DNA of 64,000 nt from Nymphalis io (Eukaryota > Arthropoda > Insecta > Lepidoptera > Nymphalidae). The DNA is taken from contig NC_065904.1 of assembly GCF_905147045.1 (NCBI RefSeq), positions 8,060,001-8,124,000 of the forward strand, read 5' to 3'. Shown here one piece after another: positions 59,490-64,000 of the stretch (the first letter of the stretch is position 1; each line of letters opens with the position of its first letter). A model generated the notes under the pieces. It searched no databases. It was not told where the DNA came from and saw only the letters and a list, made by a program, of their open reading frames with translations. A program made the position numbers and the translations under genes.

Positions 59490-60344
59490 GTAAATTTGGA
59501 TTTGATTCGATCATTCGTTACATCATCACCATTACAGAGATTAAATATCTTACGATATCTTTAATGACAACTCATTTGCGATCGATTTCTAGTGACGTCA
59601 AATAACCTAATACAAATTGTATTAAATCGGTTGTAGCGTTGAGACTGAGAATGACTGAGATGATAACATAAATAAATAATGACGGTAAATACATACATAT
59701 ATGCGTTATATCAGTAAGGTATACATTTTACTTATAGTGTACTGGAAATAGAACCATTTGCATGTATTAGTTTTTATTTTAATATTGAAATTGCTACTTT
59801 TATGAGCGTAGCGCAGCGAGACCAGAAAATTGCCTGCTATTTTTCAGAAACTGACTTTATTAATATGAATACCGCTAACGTATGAAATTGTTTCATATTA
59901 TCATTTATAAATATGTGTATTTAAAAAGCTGTTTTCGTTGGTTATATTTCTTTTGATAGCGTTTCAGTACTGAAAGATTTTAAAAGACCTTGAATAAATT
60001 ATACATCATTTCTATGTGAGTGTGTTTGTGTGTGTGTGTGTATGTCACACACATATTAACTGCAGTGATAATCTTGTCGACAGAAAATAAAAAAAAACTT
60101 TGTAAAGTACTTCTATTATGATATATTAAAGCAAACACAATAATTAAAAAGTAGGTTTTGCTAAAGTCACGTGTGCTGACTTTGAACTGTTTTTTTATTT
60201 AATAAAAAATATTATAATGTAAACTTCATTGAAAATAGATGATCCAAGTGCATTACCTAGAATGATAGAAAATATATAGCAAAACCGAACAGGAAATTGG
60301 ATATCTCAAAATTATCTTCAAGGAAGCCCTAACGACCCATTGCT

Positions 60345-60400
60345 GTGTTCTTGCTCGCTCAGTGAGCCAGTGTTACTACGGGAACAAGGGATATAACGCG
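60345..60400 (+). mobile_element. Family B element, internal scrap
   Basis: CTCAGTGAGCCAGTGTTACT and GGGAACAAGGGATATAACG match the B centre. Confidence 0.4.
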
Positions 60401-60730
60401 CGCTCCGTTTTTGATGATCACATTATCACAACCTTTTCAAAAATCTTGATTTTTGAATGATTATAATTACATATAGGCAAATCCTTTAATTTGAAGAAAT
60501 TGGTATTTAGCAATTCATTTATGACGCTGGTAAAGCGCTGGTGTAACATATGACATCAAATATTGTCGCAACCAATTGTAATCAAATGTAGTGAGATCCC
60601 AGATAAGCCGTCAAATTACATAAGGTACATCATGTTTTTTGGAATGGTTCTTCGAAACGTTCAGCTTTGAACTATTGCTAATACAAGTACTCAACGCAGG
60701 CGGTACTGTATAATATCATATACTATATAC

Positions 60731-60970
60731 GGCCGATTGGCGTGATTGGTAGATACTTGCTTTTCACGCCGAAAGTTGTGGGTTCGATTCCCACCCAGGA
60801 CAGACATTTGTGTGCATGAACATGTCTTTTTGTCCTGAGTCTGGGTGTTATTATCTATATAAGTATGTATTTACAAAAGAAAAGTAGTATATGTAGTATC
60901 AATTGTCTGGTTTCCATAGTATAAGCTCTGCTTAGTTTGAGATCACATGGCCGTGTGTGAATAATGTATA
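60731..60970 (+). mobile_element. SINE family C, tRNA-Glu-like (copy 2)
   Basis: TTGGCGTGATTGGTAGATAC, GCTTTTCACGCCGAAAG and the perfect B box GGTTCGATTCC are followed by TTGTGTGCATGAACATGTC, TTTGTCCTGAGTCTGGGTG and GCCGTGTGTGAATAATGTAT. It matches 17123-17340 throughout and defines the family length as about 230-240 bp. Confidence 0.75.
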
Positions 60971-61255
60971 TCTAAGAAGATGAAAAAAATCTATCTACTG
61001 ATATTACAAAATTGTATTCATAGGCTTATCTTTCTTTCACTCAGTAATGGAGCGAGCGTGGCTCAATCGTCGTGGGTTTTTGGAAAGAACTAGTTTATGA
61101 GCAAAGTGATCATAATTTACTTTTTACTCCAGAAGACACCAGTAAAAACTAGTATTCAATATTATAAGTGTGGGTGATTCAATCGACCCACACTATCTAC
61201 TACCTTATCTTTACACGCGCTAGGATATTTTTTTTTTGTCATACCTTTTTTGATC

Positions 61256-61480
61256 CGAGATGGTTTAGTGGTTAGAACACGTGCATACTGGATGGGATTG
61301 CGGCATCTCGTGCTCGGCGACGAAGGAAACCTGCCTGTGTCGAATGAAAATCTGCCAAATGTTTATCCACCAACACGCATTGGAACAGCGTGATTGACTA
61401 AGCTCCAGACCTTCTCCTCGAAAGCAGACGAGGCTTTAAACCAGCACTGATGTTTAATGGCTGTTACTTTTACTTTACCT
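61256..61480 (+). mobile_element. SINE family A, diverged copy
   Basis: CCGAGATGGTTTAGTGGTTA, GAACACGTG, then ACGAAGGAAACCTGCCTGTG, CACCAACACGCATTGGAACA and a degraded tail. The B box and early body are deleted. Confidence 0.7.
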
Positions 61481-62182
61481 TACTTTTAAAAACTATCGAT
61501 CTGAATTTAATTAAAACTGAATAACATATGAAATGCGGATGAAATTAGCTTGGAGTACATATAGCATTGGTTGACAATTTGGGTGATGAAAAAATTATCA
61601 ACAAACACAAAAAGAACGCACAATCAAAACATATTATTCTTCAGCATTAATATATTTTTATTGTCATATTATCATAAACTTAATAACACTTAATCTTGAT
61701 GTTGTTTTTTGAATTCGATAGCTTTTTTAATTCTATAACATTACACAGATAAATTATTTTATACTTAAATAATCTTCAATAGCTTGCTATCTCCATTTAA
61801 ACCAGCGCATTGAACTGTATGATAAAATATCATTTGTCAAATTTATATAGCCCACCGCTATTACCTAAAGCGTTAGGTACGTCTGACCTATGGATCATTA
61901 GGGTTAATGATGGCTTTGTTGGATTTCCCCAAACATTTCACACACAGTTTAAATGGAGTAGTGAAGTAGATGACAAAAAATTGTAAATTACATAATCGAA
62001 ATCCGGGACGCCATGATCTATAGCCGTACAAACTAGCTTCTTAACAAACGAGTTAATTAGTTTTACTAATTGAATTTTAAACTAAAAACAATAATCATGA
62101 TAGTTATATATATTTTATTTTCCATAAAAATAATACATAAACTACTAACGTTCAACAGTTTCGTAGTGTTAAAGTGGCATTG

Positions 62183-62275
62183 AATTGAATTGGCGTGATC
62201 TTTTATGTCCTCGAACCTGGGATCTTCGAACCTGCCGTATAACCTAACCACTAGACCAACAATGAAGTCACATTG
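62183..62275 (-). mobile_element. tRNA-like SINE head (unassigned family)
   Basis: On the minus strand TTGGTCTAGTGGTTAGGTTA (A-box-like) and CCCAGGTTCGAGGAC (B-box-like) form a tRNA-like head. There is no acceptor-stem pairing and the anticodon arm is not clear, so it is not called as a tRNA gene. The start of the 62205-62537 frame is this sequence. Confidence 0.4.
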
Positions 62276-62460
62276 TATTACATGTGTAGAATACATAACT
62301 AAAAGCATATCTCTATATGTTTCGACTTTAACGATTTTCTCTTATCTTGAGGATGACGTGCTGCAAACGACGTCAGGGCGACAATTGTACGCGTTCTACT
62401 TACGACGACCTGAGACTTTCATTATAATATACAATACACTTTTTTATTCTATATACACAG

Positions 62461-62525
62461 GTACTACGAAATTCACATTTATGCTACCGCCATATAGCGG
62501 GGTCTTATGTTGCTATGAACCCGCA
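62461..62525 (+). CDS. Candidate small exon (phase-1 acceptor, GTAAGT donor)
   Basis: A T-rich tract ending ATACACAG leads to 65 bases and a perfect GTAAGT at 62526. With a carried-in G the frame reads G-TTKFTFMLPPYSGVLCCYEPA and ends in phase 0. The phase-0 reading (VLRNSHLCYRHIAGSYVAMNP) is also open. The third frame has a stop. Splice signals are good, but the peptide is not recognised. Confidence 0.3.
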
Positions 62526-62531
62526 GTAAGT

Positions 62532-63278
62532 GTATAATTATATCTTAAGATATTAGCGATATTAGCGCGGCTTAAACCGCACATAATTTAAAAAAAAAGC
62601 ATTAAGAGCAGACTTATAATATTTCAGTATATACAACAGTTTTAGTTTTATTTTCATGATATTAGTATTTATTCGGTTTTTGCAGCACCCGGATCTAGAT
62701 AGGGCAACACTGTCTTAAAATATATATTGAATATATAATGTTAAATAAACGATAAACGCAACATCAGCTGTTTTCCTAAATAATATTATCACGTAAATTC
62801 TTATTTCACTTGAAATTTCGTATATGTTTTTATTAAAAATGAACCTAATAGCTCCTAAATGATCCATTTCTGAGGAAGACCCGCCTCTTTTATGGCAAAG
62901 GTGTATATATTTTTTTGATTAAATCTAATTAAAATTATACTTTAATATGACATAATGAATGTAGGTATATACATATACCTCCTCTCTTAACAAGACCGTA
63001 CCTCACCATGAATATGTGTATATAATTAACGTCTCGCTGGAAAGGTAACTAATTAGTTCTCTTAGGCATAATCTTGGTTTACGTCTTAGGTTATCATTCG
63101 TTAAACTGAATATTTATTTGTAATTATATCAAATTAATTTGTAAACAAATGTACGTAACTAAAGGTTATTTTAAAAAAATATAAAAACTATATTTAAAAA
63201 AGCACTGTCGTGTTCGGTAGCGTGAATGCAGGATATATAAATATAGTTGCAAATAAGCTTACCAGTACATTTAAATAG
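62532..63278. other. AT-rich noncoding stretch
   Basis: No repeat or gene is recognised. Confidence 0.4.
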
Positions 63279-63512
63279 CATACCGATATGACGCAACGGC
63301 TAGAACGTATGAAGCTTCCGGGTTCAAACCCGGGCAAGCTCTTTTCTTGTACTTAGATTGCGTTTATTATTTATCTCAGGCACGGTGTTGAATAAAATTC
63401 TTTCACATTTCTATACACGAACCTGCATTTGAGTAGTGTAGTGGCTCCAAACCTATTCAAGAGAATACGAGACCTTTGGACACCAATAGGATATTTACTG
63501 GTTGTTACTTAC
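63279..63512 (+). mobile_element. SINE family A, old diverged copy
   Basis: CGATATGACGCAACGGCTAG, GGTTCAAACCCGGGCAAGC (perfect B box), then GAACCTGCATTTGAGTAGTG and GTGGCTCCAAACC. The tail is degraded. Confidence 0.65.
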
Positions 63513-64000
63513 TTGCGTAACATACATATGCTTGAGGTGAAAAAAATAAATATTTAGAAAACTGGAATATTCATACGTATAATAATTTTCCCATTTCATC
63601 GTTTTTTTTTTTACAATTTCTATGTAATATAATGTTGTTGAAAAAGAGCAACTTTGACCTTACGAACCGGAAGCTGTCACAGCTTTGCAAACCAAAAAAA
63701 CATCATCCACATATTAATCCATACCCAGCATCCCACGACAAATCACTTAAGTGCATCTGGATCTCTCAATAAAAATAATATTATGACCATATGTTACTAC
63801 TTCAATTGAAATACAAGAAAAAAAAATCTTAAGTGATAAATCATCTTGGTAACTTACTTCTTCATTCTTGATTAAAAATGTTGTTCTCTTCCAAATATGT
63901 CTATCGGTTTATAAGTCATCAAAGGCGTAAAATGTTTACGTTAAATTGACAATTTCCTTCAAAACCGTTTGCATCCTCGGATATCGAGTCATATCGACCC
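63513..64000. other. AT-rich right edge
   Basis: No gene or repeat is assigned. A minus-strand frame reading TDRHIWKRTTFLIKNEE ends at a GTAAGT donor (63837-63832), but no acceptor was identified for it. Confidence 0.35.

Overview
This window looks like nuclear DNA of a lepidopteran, probably a nymphalid butterfly. It is very AT-rich (about two thirds A+T by eye). It has no bacterial-style operons or long intronless genes. It is packed with short interspersed repeats of the kind found in butterfly genomes, and its few credible exons carry GT/AG splice signals. The species is inference; nothing in the sequence fixes it.

Coding content is sparse. The best exon is at 3267-3578 (+). It is flanked by a pyrimidine-rich AG acceptor and a GTAAGT donor, and it can start a protein MGCTPS..., a myristoylation/palmitoylation-type N-terminus resembling the MGCAPS start of cAMP phosphodiesterase 8. 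Two further start exons on the same strand lie at 27895-27922 (MDIDDEEYS) and 45593-45620 (MYRPSEMWW). Each has core-promoter-like sequence upstream, a very short upstream ORF, and a donor in the same phase 1 with the same leftover G as the first exon. The simplest reading is one long + strand gene with alternative promoters, whose shared downstream exons lie mostly beyond the window. On the minus strand, 5751-6104 looks like the 3'-terminal coding exon of an unrelated, unidentified gene, with its acceptor, stop and AATAAA signal. Weaker exon or ORF candidates are at 15738-15956, 25272-25286, 59422-59489 and 62461-62525.

The rest is intron or intergenic sequence carrying at least seven repeat families. 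A is a tRNA-headed SINE of about 300 bp (Metulj-like, about 19 copies or fragments). B is a conserved element of about 300 bp starting CTGGTGGTAGGGC and ending A-rich (about 14 copies). C is a tRNA-Glu-like SINE (2 copies). D is a tRNA-headed SINE with a body containing GAGAGTGCACCTGTG (about 10 copies). E is a GC-rich non-LTR retrotransposon 3' end (two in tandem at the left edge). There are also an RTE-type reverse transcriptase C-terminus and several LINE 3' tails. No rRNA, functional tRNA, CRISPR array or viral gene was recognised.

The most unusual content is the junction structure of the SINEs. One A copy (29757-30060) carries an inverted piece of U2 snRNA (nt 1-40) inside the same 13-bp target-site duplication. 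Another (34256-34425) has its 5' half inverted. Three more SINE copies begin with snap-back inverted duplications. Together these read as a record of aberrant 5'-end resolution during target-primed reverse transcription. Seven perfect TGACGTCA palindromes occur, against well under one expected from base composition.
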